Positions 33,175-41,513 of a stretch of 64,000 nt of DNA are shown one piece after another (within the stretch, counting starts at the first letter, position 1; every line of letters begins with the position of its first letter). The translations under genes were made by a program, and so were the position numbers. This stretch comes from Carboxylicivirga longa (GTDB lineage Bacteria > Bacteroidota > Bacteroidia > Bacteroidales > Marinilabiliaceae). Location: positions 1-64,000 of the forward strand of contig NZ_JBNGOZ010000003.1 in assembly GCF_050589825.1 (NCBI RefSeq), in the 5' to 3' direction. A model generated the notes under the pieces. That model ran no database searches. It had not been told where the DNA came from and was given only the letters and a program-made list of their open reading frames with translations.

Positions 33175-35499
33175 ATGATGAAAGGTATATTCATATTGGC
33201 AGGCTTAACTTTTTATTTAGCCTTAACAGCCCAAACAGTGGTATGGCAAGCCCAAGCCGAAGATGGAACATTGAGCGGAGCAACTGAGGTTGTTGAAGGC
33301 TGTGCCAATGCGTCGGGTGGTTTCTTTGTTAAGTTGTCCAATAAAGCCAGTAATACCGTTAGTTTTAATAATATTGAGCTAAGCAAAGCAGGTAACTACA
33401 AACTATCGGTTTATCATTTTAATGCTAGTCCTGTGGATCTAGTAATAGAGGTGAATGGTAATTCGCTGGGAACAAAAGGGTTTCCGGCGGGTGTCTGGTG
33501 TTATCAGGGGAGTGCCATCGAAACAGTTTTTGATGTAGAGCTTTCGGTGGGTACAAATTCCATATTGCTCAGGCCCGAGGAAAGTCTTGGCTCGCCACTG
33601 CTTGACAGGTTAGTGCTCATTGATGAGTCAGGCGACTTTAAGCCACAGAAGTACTATGTTAGTAGCTCTTCGGGAAACGACACTAATGCAGGAACATCAC
33701 CTGAAGCTCCATGGGCCAGTCTGGCACGAGCCAGTGATCAACTCCTAAATCCGGGTGATTCGGTTCTGTTTAAATCCGGGGATACTTTTATCGGTCAGTT
33801 GCAAATCAGTCGCTCCGGAACAAAGGACATGCCTTTGTATTTTGGAAAATATGGTGAAGGAGATTTGCCAGTCCTGGATGGTGCATTAGCCGAAGGTGGT
33901 GCACATCTAGCGACGGTTGCAATCACCAATCATGATAATATTGAATTGGCGTTTCTCGAAATTACCAATGATCGTCAGACCTCTCGTGCCGGTGTGTCTG
34001 ATAACCTGGCCTATGGTATTGATGTTCAGAATACAGGTCCTGATACGCTACGAAATTATCATTTTCATGATCTGACCGTTCGTGATATTTTTGCGCCAAC
34101 TACAGAAAATCAGGATTTTAACGCTATAAAAGTTTCGGCTATTAACTTTTTTACAAGCAAAAATACGGAAGTAGGTAAAGAACGTAATATTCAGGATGTT
34201 TTGGTTGAGAATTGTTATATAGCCCGCACTACCCGTTTAGGCATAAAAACCGGTCATGCCGGAGGAGATGAAGGTGTAGGGAATGATTCTATCAACCGAA
34301 ATATGAACCTGGTGTTTCGCAACAATCATTTCTACCAAACAGGCGGAACTTGTATTCTTCCTACCAAAACCTATAACTGCCTAATTGAACACAATATTTT
34401 TGAAGAGCCAGGGTCAGATGCCGATCCACGCATGGCCAACCGGGGGAGTAGTGTTTGGTTCTTCAGTAGTCGCAATGGTATCTCTCAATATAACAAATGC
34501 TATAGTGTTCGTGGCTATGCCGATTCCTATAGTCAACACATCGATTTTGGAAATCGCAATATTATTATGCAGTACAATTATAGCGAGGATAGTGAAGGTG
34601 GATTTGTTGAGATACTGGGCGACAATGTGAATTCAACCTATCGTTTTAATGTGAGTGTGAATGATGGTTTTCGAGATTTTAAAGGGAATACCTTATGGGT
34701 ATCGGCTTATGCCGGTAAAGATCGTGACATTTTATCTGATAGTAGCTTTATCTATAATAATTCGGTATATGTGGATGCGGCCATTACACCGGATATCTCC
34801 TTTGTAGGAAAAAACATATTCGTTTATAATAATATTTTTCAAGCTACCGGAGCTGCTACTATCGGACAGGAGGTAACAATGGAAATTGAGCCAGGCAGCC
34901 AGTTGTACATGTCAAATAACCTATATTACGGCAACATTACCAGTACATTTAAAAATTATGATAGTAGTCCTGTAAATGGCAATCCATTATATGTGAATGG
35001 AGGTGGTTTAACAAGTGAAGACTATAGAGTTACTGATGATAGTCCGGCTATTAATGCAGGGAAACAATTTCCTGAACCTGTTTTTCCAATGGCCGGTAAG
35101 GGAATTTTCAAGGATATTGCAATCACACCCAATGTAGATATGTTTGGCAATCCGGTTGGCGTATCAGATTCAGTACCCAATATAGGTGCCGATAATCGAA
35201 ATAATTCCTATGTGGGCATACATGATCTTGAGTTAGTTTTAGAAGAGTCGATGACTATCTATCCCAATCCTGTAGAGGATCAGGTGATGGTAACTGTGCA
35301 TGGTGTAAAAAAAGGAAAAGTATCGCTTGTTTTGTCTGATATAAAAGGAACCTTGTTACAGCAAAAAGAAATGGATATAAACCCTAATTTTAACCAATTG
35401 AAGATGACTATTGATCCTGATTTGCGCAATGGAATTTATATCTTAAGTATCGAGGAAAAAGGTAAGTATGTCAGTAAAAAAGTAGTGATCTACCGATAA
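33175..35499 (+). CDS. Secreted right-handed beta-helix enzyme with T9SS tail (paralog 4)
   Basis: A protein of 774 residues from ATG 33175; the frame is open further upstream but the earlier region contains the promoter, and MMKGIFILAG starts a proper signal peptide ending LTAQ. A CBM6/35-like domain (AEDGTLSGATEVV, VKLSNKAS) covers about 22-155. The beta-helix shares GNDTNAG, PGDSVLFKSGDTFIGQ, TNDRQ, HIDFGN, SEDSEGGFVEILGDN and NVSVNDGFRD with the other three, and is closest to paralog 1. FPMAGKGIF ends the domain and a T9SS tail follows (IYPNPVED). It lacks the second binding domain seen in paralogs 1 and 2. It has its own promoter and precedes the regulator by 68 bases. Its reaction is unknown. 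Confidence 0.8.
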   Translation: MMKGIFILAGLTFYLALTAQTVVWQAQAEDGTLSGATEVVEGCANASGGFFVKLSNKASNTVSFNNIELSKAGNYKLSVYHFNASPVDLVIEVNGNSLGTKGFPAGVWCYQGSAIETVFDVELSVGTNSILLRPEESLGSPLLDRLVLIDESGDFKPQKYYVSSSSGNDTNAGTSPEAPWASLARASDQLLNPGDSVLFKSGDTFIGQLQISRSGTKDMPLYFGKYGEGDLPVLDGALAEGGAHLATVAITNHDNIELAFLEITNDRQTSRAGVSDNLAYGIDVQNTGPDTLRNYHFHDLTVRDIFAPTTENQDFNAIKVSAINFFTSKNTEVGKERNIQDVLVENCYIARTTRLGIKTGHAGGDEGVGNDSINRNMNLVFRNNHFYQTGGTCILPTKTYNCLIEHNIFEEPGSDADPRMANRGSSVWFFSSRNGISQYNKCYSVRGYADSYSQHIDFGNRNIIMQYNYSEDSEGGFVEILGDNVNSTYRFNVSVNDGFRDFKGNTLWVSAYAGKDRDILSDSSFIYNNSVYVDAAITPDISFVGKNIFVYNNIFQATGAATIGQEVTMEIEPGSQLYMSNNLYYGNITSTFKNYDSSPVNGNPLYVNGGGLTSEDYRVTDDSPAINAGKQFPEPVFPMAGKGIFKDIAITPNVDMFGNPVGVSDSVPNIGADNRNNSYVGIHDLELVLEESMTIYPNPVEDQVMVTVHGVKKGKVSLVLSDIKGTLLQQKEMDINPNFNQLKMTIDPDLRNGIYILSIEEKGKYVSKKVVIYR

Positions 35500-35567
35500 G
35501 ATGACCCAATAGCCACCAACCTGACTTTTTAAGTTCAATTATCTTTTAAAAATGGTATTTTTGAATT

Positions 35568-38500
35568 ATGAGTAAAGGGAAAAAGTGTTTTTACATAGTA
35601 AGTTTAGGCTTATTACTTATAGGTTTTTTATCTAAAGCCAATGAAAATGTTCGCTTCGAACACTTGGTTTTGCCACCTGGCATTAATTCTACCGTAAAAT
35701 GCCTGATAGAAGATTCAGAAGGTTTTATGTGGTTTGGCACTTCCAACGGATTGGCCATGTATGATGCCTATTACCTAAGGCAGGTTGATTTAGTATCTGA
35801 TGGAATACCAGGGTCATTTGGCTCCATAAATGCTCTGGCTGAAGATAAGATGCAGCAAATATGGATTGGTACTGAAAATGGTGTTTTTATATACAATAAA
35901 ACCACAGAAACTTCAAAACGAATTGATGATGAATACCTAAGGGGAGTTCAGTGTCGCACTATCCATATTGGATCGAATGATGAGATTTTTATCGGCACAG
36001 CAGTTGGTTTTTTTATTTACGATCACGAAGGGAGGTATCAGGAGCGTTATCTTCACCAGGCCGAAATGGGAAGTGGTTTAAGTCATAATATGGTACGTTG
36101 CTTTTATGAAGATAAAGATCAGCGTATATGGATCGGAACCTTTGATGGATTGAATTGCCTGGACAGGAAGAAGAAAGAAGTAAAGAAATACAGATTGCAG
36201 CCTGAATCAAGTTTAAAAAATAACAACTTGATCTTAAGTATTCAACCGCATTATCAGGATTCGGATAGTATATTATTGGTTGGAACCGAAACAGGTTTAT
36301 GTGTTTTCAATACTGTAACTGGTGACTATTCAAACTTCCGGCATGTTAAAGGCAAAAATTCCCTTAGTAATGATGTGATCAAGTCAATCTGCGTAGATGG
36401 AGCTAATGTGTGGATGGGAACTGATCTGGGCCTGAATCTGTTTAATACAACTGAAGAGCGGTTTTATAATTATTTCCACGACTATAGAAATACCTTTTCA
36501 ATAGCAAATAACGTCATTCACCAGGTATTTGTTGATCGACAGAAAAACCTATGGCTGGCAACTGACAATGGAATTGATAAGATGTACCTGCGCAGTAGTA
36601 AGGTGTTGCTCAATAGGTTTTATGAGTCGTCGAAAGTACTGGAAGGAGAATTAAATGTCACAGGCTTATGTGGCACAAGGAATGGAGATGTATGGTTAGC
36701 CACCAGGGAAGGTTTGATTCAGTATAATAAAGAACATAATGAATATCAAAAATACTTGCCTCCCAAATTACTACACAATAAAATTAGTGATGTGCTTTGT
36801 GACAATAACGGGATGTTTTGGATATCAACTCCAGGAGGTTTAAATACTTATGATAGTCGAATAGCTGACTTTAAAAGTTATGAGGCTGATGTTTATAATG
36901 ATTACGCGCTAAAAACAAATTATATTCATGTTCTTGCTCAAAGTAGTTCCGCAATATGGATCGGTTCATACGATAAAGGTCTGCATAAGGTGGTAAAAGA
37001 TGGGAAAGGGCAACTGAAATTCCATAATTTCCGTCACGAGTCTGACAACAGAAACTCTATCAATTCGGACAGGGTAACTGATGTAATTGCAGATCAAAAA
37101 GATAATATATGGATATCAACTAGTAAGGGACTTAATAAAATAGATGAATTAAGAGGTGTAGTTGAACGTTTAAATGTTATCCCTAATGCGAATAATCAGT
37201 ATGTAGGTGATTTGTTTATTGATAAAAGTAATACACTATGGATTGCTACATATCACGGTTTGTTTTATACTGACACCGATGAGGTAAGGTTCAAAAAAGT
37301 TGAAGAGATTACCTTTGATATTCAATCTGTAGCAGTTGTGGGATCAGGAGTTTACTTGGTTTCAAATAATGTCTTCTACTTCTTTGATCTATCAAGTCGC
37401 GAACTTTTGCGCATTCCCAATGCAGATTTAGGCCTTAGATCAATTTTAAATGTAGAAATCCTCGAGGATGATAAACTTGTCCTTTATGGGAAAGAGGGAT
37501 TTGTGACTTTCAATATGAATGATGTTGAAATTGACACAAATATCCCTAAAGTCAACTGGACCAACTTCTCAATACTAAGTGAAGATATTAAACCTTTCAG
37601 AATGCGTGATGACCGATACGTGATCAATCGTCGTATCAATGAAATGGAGAATATTGAGCTGAAATACAGTGAGAATACATTCCGTTTAGATTTTTCTTCA
37701 TTGCAATATAGCCATGGTAAAGATTGTAGTTATATGTATTTGCTGGATGGTTATGATAAAGAATGGCGAACGACCTTGCCAAACCAGGCCTATGTGTCAT
37801 ATACACAGGTGCGCCCAGGTAAATACACTTTGAAAGTAAAAGCATCAAATAAATATGGATTATTCAATGATGAATGGCGTGAAATAGCTATTAGGATCAA
37901 ACCTCCTTTATACTTGTCTTTGTGGGCAATAATATTCTATGTTGTTGTTCTAGTTATGTTGTTTGTCATATCCAGGAAGTTGCTTATAGCTAGGGAAAAA
38001 GCGAACAGTGATATTCGATTCCAAACGATGCAGCGCCAAAAAAGTGAAGAACTGGTAGAAATAAAAACACGATTTTTTACCAATATCTCACATGAACTAA
38101 AAACGCCACTAACACTTATCAGTAGCCCGGTAGATGACTTGTTAGCATCGGAGCCTGATGAACCGATCAAATCGTCATTAATGTTGGTTAAGCGAAATAC
38201 CGACAGGCTTAAGAATCTGGTCAACCAAATACTTGATATTCGTAAGATAGAAAGGGGTGGAGAGAAGTTATCCGTTCAAGAGTACGATATTATTCGTTTT
38301 TGCGATCGTGTTATTGGTCAATTTAAAGAGGAAGCTGAGCGGCGCAATATGCTGCTGCAATACAATACCAGCGAATCATCATTAATGATGTGGTTCGATA
38401 TGGAGAAACTGGAAAAAGTATTGGTCAATTTACTTTCCAATGCCTTTAAGTTTACGCCTGATGGCGGATTTATCCGAATTGAAGTGAAGGATGCAAGGAA

Positions 38501-39614
38501 GCTGGCAGGCAAATTGAATGAAGTGCAGATCGCCATCACCGATGATGGCTGTGGCATCAGTAAACATGCTCAATCTGATGTTTTTGATCGATTCAATACT
38601 CAGGCTTCACCTAATTACAGTAATCAACAAGGTACAGGTATTGGTTTGTCACTGGTAAAAGAGTATGTTACTATGCACGGTGGACAAATCAAGCTTGAAA
38701 GTGAACCGGATAATGGCAGTTGTTTTACTTTTTCCATTCCTTTCGATAGAAATAAGTTTGATAAGTATGAAGAGCAAATTGAGTTAATAGAAGCAGAAGC
38801 GGAAGAGGTTGAAACTAAACAGAACGCCTCCGAAGAGATCGCTAAAGTTAACCTGGAGCAGGAAAGTGGAAAAATACTTATCCTTGTGATTGAGGATGAT
38901 AATGATATGCGCGAGTATATTATTTCCGGTTTAAAGAAGCAATATAAGGTAATCTCGGCCGAAAATGGTGTGCAAGGCCATAAGCTGGCATTAAAAGAGG
39001 TGCCCGACATCATTATTTCTGATTGGATGATGCCCCAGATGAATGGCATTGAATTGTGCAATAAGGTTAAAAATGACCTCAGAACTTGCCATATTCCACT
39101 TATCTTGTTAACAGCAAAAGGTGGATTGGAAAGTCAAACTGAAGGTATTGAAACAGGTGCAGATGACTATATTCAAAAGCCATTCAGTATGGCCTATTTG
39201 CAGGTACGCATCAAGAATCTGTGGCAACAGCGAGAACGACTTAAGAAGGTCTATCAAAAGCAAACCAACCTGGAGCCTTCAGAGGTAACAGTAACATCGT
39301 TGGATGAAAAATTCCTGTCAGATCTGATGAACTTGCTCGAGAAAGATATGGATAACCCTGAACTCAATGTTAAAACAATGAGTGAAATGATGGGAATGAG
39401 TCACACTAATCTTTATCGTAAAATTAAGGCGCTGACAGGACAAACTGCTACAGAATTTATTCGTACCATCAGACTGAAAAGAGCAGCCCAGCTTCTTAAA
39501 GCAGGTCAGTTAAATGTGAGTGAAGTGATGTATATGGTTGGTTTTTCGCACCGTTCCTATTTTACACAAAGCTTCAAAGCCATGTATGGCGTATCGCCAA
39601 AAGAATATAAGTAA
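35568..39614 (+). CDS. Hybrid two-component system sensor-regulator (HTCS)
   Basis: A 1348-residue one-protein two-component system, the standard glycan sensor of Bacteroidota loci. The N-terminal signal/anchor is followed by a periplasmic sensor of two-component-regulator propeller repeats (for example DSEGFMWFGTSNGL, DKDQRIWIGTFDGL) and a Y_Y_Y domain (about 690-775). A membrane helix spans about 781-805. The kinase has phosphoacceptor His842 (NISHELKTPL) and an ATPase lid with GTGIGLSLVKEYV. The receiver has Asp1152 (IISDWMMPQMNG). The C-terminus is an AraC-type helix-turn-helix pair. It should bind an oligosaccharide from this locus and activate its promoters; the shared G(T/C)TAA box is the natural candidate site. 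Confidence 0.95.
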   Translation: MSKGKKCFYIVSLGLLLIGFLSKANENVRFEHLVLPPGINSTVKCLIEDSEGFMWFGTSNGLAMYDAYYLRQVDLVSDGIPGSFGSINALAEDKMQQIWIGTENGVFIYNKTTETSKRIDDEYLRGVQCRTIHIGSNDEIFIGTAVGFFIYDHEGRYQERYLHQAEMGSGLSHNMVRCFYEDKDQRIWIGTFDGLNCLDRKKKEVKKYRLQPESSLKNNNLILSIQPHYQDSDSILLVGTETGLCVFNTVTGDYSNFRHVKGKNSLSNDVIKSICVDGANVWMGTDLGLNLFNTTEERFYNYFHDYRNTFSIANNVIHQVFVDRQKNLWLATDNGIDKMYLRSSKVLLNRFYESSKVLEGELNVTGLCGTRNGDVWLATREGLIQYNKEHNEYQKYLPPKLLHNKISDVLCDNNGMFWISTPGGLNTYDSRIADFKSYEADVYNDYALKTNYIHVLAQSSSAIWIGSYDKGLHKVVKDGKGQLKFHNFRHESDNRNSINSDRVTDVIADQKDNIWISTSKGLNKIDELRGVVERLNVIPNANNQYVGDLFIDKSNTLWIATYHGLFYTDTDEVRFKKVEEITFDIQSVAVVGSGVYLVSNNVFYFFDLSSRELLRIPNADLGLRSILNVEILEDDKLVLYGKEGFVTFNMNDVEIDTNIPKVNWTNFSILSEDIKPFRMRDDRYVINRRINEMENIELKYSENTFRLDFSSLQYSHGKDCSYMYLLDGYDKEWRTTLPNQAYVSYTQVRPGKYTLKVKASNKYGLFNDEWREIAIRIKPPLYLSLWAIIFYVVVLVMLFVISRKLLIAREKANSDIRFQTMQRQKSEELVEIKTRFFTNISHELKTPLTLISSPVDDLLASEPDEPIKSSLMLVKRNTDRLKNLVNQILDIRKIERGGEKLSVQEYDIIRFCDRVIGQFKEEAERRNMLLQYNTSESSLMMWFDMEKLEKVLVNLLSNAFKFTPDGGFIRIEVKDARKLAGKLNEVQIAITDDGCGISKHAQSDVFDRFNTQASPNYSNQQGTGIGLSLVKEYVTMHGGQIKLESEPDNGSCFTFSIPFDRNKFDKYEEQIELIEAEAEEVETKQNASEEIAKVNLEQESGKILILVIEDDNDMREYIISGLKKQYKVISAENGVQGHKLALKEVPDIIISDWMMPQMNGIELCNKVKNDLRTCHIPLILLTAKGGLESQTEGIETGADDYIQKPFSMAYLQVRIKNLWQQRERLKKVYQKQTNLEPSEVTVTSLDEKFLSDLMNLLEKDMDNPELNVKTMSEMMGMSHTNLYRKIKALTGQTATEFIRTIRLKRAAQLLKAGQLNVSEVMYMVGFSHRSYFTQSFKAMYGVSPKEYK

Positions 39615-39636
39615 ACACAACTATTAGTGCCCAAAA

Positions 39637-39670
39637 AAAGTCCTGAATGTATTACATCCAGGACTTTCTT
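39637..39670. terminator. Bidirectional terminator between converging genes
   Basis: AAAGTCCTG (39637-39645) pairs with CAGGACTTT (39659-39667), with an inner ATGT/ACAT extension. It is flanked by A-rich sequence on the left and T-rich on the right, so it can serve the regulator on the plus strand and the converging gene on the minus strand. Confidence 0.85.
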
Positions 39671-39689
39671 GTTTTAACTTTTCAGGCTT

Positions 39690-41126
39690 TTATCTAATAA
39701 GCATTTTACGAGTGCAGGTTTGTCCATTGGCAATAAGCTTAACCAATACGATGCCTTTTATATCAGATGGTAATACAATGCTGTTTGTTCCGGCAACCAA
39801 TTGGCTCGAATAGAGTTTTTGGCCACTTAATGCAAACACTTCAAGCAGACTGTTGTCTGAATTGGCGATTTTTACTTTAAATGCACCATTATTTGGATTA
39901 GGAGTTATCGATACTTCCATTGCTTCTCTTTGAACAGTTGTTGCAGTCGTATATTCAAAGGAGCCCATATCCGGTGCGCTACCACGGCTTGTGCCCAATA
40001 TATCCGTTGATACAGCAGTTGTGGCATCAGCAGCATCAATAGCAACACTACCTGCTAGCAACGGTAAGGTGTAAACGCCATTTGCACCTTTTCTAAATGT
40101 GCCAAAGCTAATGGCGGCTTCTGTGGCGCTTTCTCCGGCGATGCAGTCTGTTCCAATTGCAGTTGCATAGGCATTAGAGATGATATTGTGATGATTGATG
40201 CCTCTTTCGGTTATTTCAAATACCTTTGAATCTGTTCCACCAATATCAAGACCTGTTCCCCATTTATTTTCTAGTGAATTAAACAGGATAGAGTTGGTGA
40301 GGGTAAGTGATTTCCCTTTTATAAAACGAATACCTACAGCCATTGGGTTATTTGCCGGATTTATAATTTTCGTATAAGCCAGCGTTGAGCTGTTCATTGT
40401 AATTGTGCCCCTAGTGGCATCTGCATTTTCAGAAAAGATAGCGGCTCCCTGATCCTTGTTTGAGCCGGTTACAGAATTGTTGTAAATAACAGAATTACTG
40501 ATCGTGATATCATTGAGCTGGGTATCATTAGAAGATTGTCCAAATATAGCAGCACCTTTTAAACCACCAGATACGTTATTGGCAATGCAACTGTTGGTGA
40601 TGTTTATGCTGCCCCATGATATAATAGCTCCACCATTTGCACCCGAATAACAATTTAATAGGTTACAGTGATCAATGGTGATCGATTGCCCTGCATATAC
40701 GGCAATAGCTCCACCTGCCGTGGTACTGTTTCCATATCTGAGAGTCATGTTTTTAATAGTTACTTCGGCTGATGCTCCAAGACTTATTATTCGCTTATTT
40801 GATTCTGCACCTGTACCAATATAATCAGGTTCGTTAGCCTGAGCCTGAATGATCACAGCATTGGCATCGTTATCCACACCTTTAATGGTAATGCTTTTAT
40901 TAATCAAGATATTAGGGTGTGTATATGTACCGGCAGCCACTTTTATCAGATCATTATCCGATGACTGATCAACTGCGTGGTAGATAGTGGCAAAAGCTGA
41001 GGATTCGCTTTGACCGTCATTACCATTGTCTCCACTTGCACCATTAACATACCACGTTGTTTGGGCAAGTGAAACGGTGCTTGCTGCAAAAAAAAGAGAT
41101 AGGAGTAAAAGTTGAAATTGTTTCAT
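39690..41126 (-). CDS. Secreted beta-helix repeat protein with T9SS tail
   Basis: A 478-residue exported protein on the minus strand (signal peptide ending VSLAQ). WYVNGASGDNGNDG and AAGTYTHPNILINKSITIKG start a parallel beta-helix with polymorphic-outer-membrane-type turns (GGAIAVYAG, GGAIISW, GAAIFGQSS). The end carries a T9SS tail (ITPNPNNG to KMLIR). It lacks the SEDSEGGF and NVSVNDG blocks of the four enzymes above and is not close to them. A surface binding or adhesion protein or a divergent lyase are both possible. It converges on the regulator gene and is divergent from the galactosidase unit. Confidence 0.72.
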   Translation of the reverse strand: MKQFQLLLLSLFFAASTVSLAQTTWYVNGASGDNGNDGQSESSAFATIYHAVDQSSDNDLIKVAAGTYTHPNILINKSITIKGVDNDANAVIIQAQANEPDYIGTGAESNKRIISLGASAEVTIKNMTLRYGNSTTAGGAIAVYAGQSITIDHCNLLNCYSGANGGAIISWGSINITNSCIANNVSGGLKGAAIFGQSSNDTQLNDITISNSVIYNNSVTGSNKDQGAAIFSENADATRGTITMNSSTLAYTKIINPANNPMAVGIRFIKGKSLTLTNSILFNSLENKWGTGLDIGGTDSKVFEITERGINHHNIISNAYATAIGTDCIAGESATEAAISFGTFRKGANGVYTLPLLAGSVAIDAADATTAVSTDILGTSRGSAPDMGSFEYTTATTVQREAMEVSITPNPNNGAFKVKIANSDNSLLEVFALSGQKLYSSQLVAGTNSIVLPSDIKGIVLVKLIANGQTCTRKMLIR

Positions 41127-41310
41127 AAAGATTGAATTAAGTTAAACTAATTAAATTTTTTGAGTGATCGTAAATATGCGATCGTATACTTTAAAAATAA
41201 CTAACTATCAGAAGATAGGTGTTTTGTATGTTGCTTATAATTAGCGTATAATGCAATTGAGTAACACAAATACGACAAGATGTAACACATATATAGCATG
41301 ATGCCTATGT

Positions 41311-41364
41311 GTTATTAATAGACCTTTATATGAAAAGCTAAACAATAGCAAGTCTGTATGTTTG
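41311..41364 (+). promoter_or_regulatory. Probable promoter of the GH51-like/GH2 unit
   Basis: An exact -7 element TATGTTTG lies at 41357-41364, 24 bases before the small gene at 41389. Exactly 46 bases upstream of it, at 41311, begins GTTATTAATAGACC, a weak version of the locus box (GTTA and scattered matches). The -7 call is good; the box is tentative. The remainder of 41127-41310 has no gene. Confidence 0.5.
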
Positions 41365-41388
41365 TTTCTACAGAATTTTTTTAAAAGT

Positions 41389-41496
41389 ATGAAGAAGACC
41401 TTAGTGAATAAACATTGGATTGAGGCATTGATTGTCATCCTGCTAATCGGAGGCATGATTTTTTTGCTGCGCATCTTATTCAAGGTGTATTTATAA
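41389..41496 (+). CDS. Small single-pass membrane peptide (35 aa)
   Basis: ATG 41389 to TAA 41496 encodes 35 residues: a short basic, Trp-containing head (MKKTLVNKHWIE), a hydrophobic helix (ALIVILLIGGMIFLLRIL) and a basic end. It lies 24 bases downstream of a consensus -7 element and 17 bases before the GH51-like gene, so it is well placed to be translated as the first gene of the unit. No family is recognised. It could also be a leader peptide or chance. Confidence 0.45.
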   Translation: MKKTLVNKHWIEALIVILLIGGMIFLLRILFKVYL

Positions 41497-41513
41497 CCGT
41501 CTAAATTGTTATT

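Noticed and set aside
35556..35563. Exact TAnnTTTG (TATTTTTG) just before the hybrid regulator gene
   Set aside because: It ends only 4 bases before the start codon, which would leave no leader, and no locus box lies 46-47 bases upstream.
38624..39061. 145-residue minus-strand frame inside the regulator gene
   Set aside because: It overlaps conserved ATPase and receiver domains in antisense and has no family resemblance; it is a shadow.
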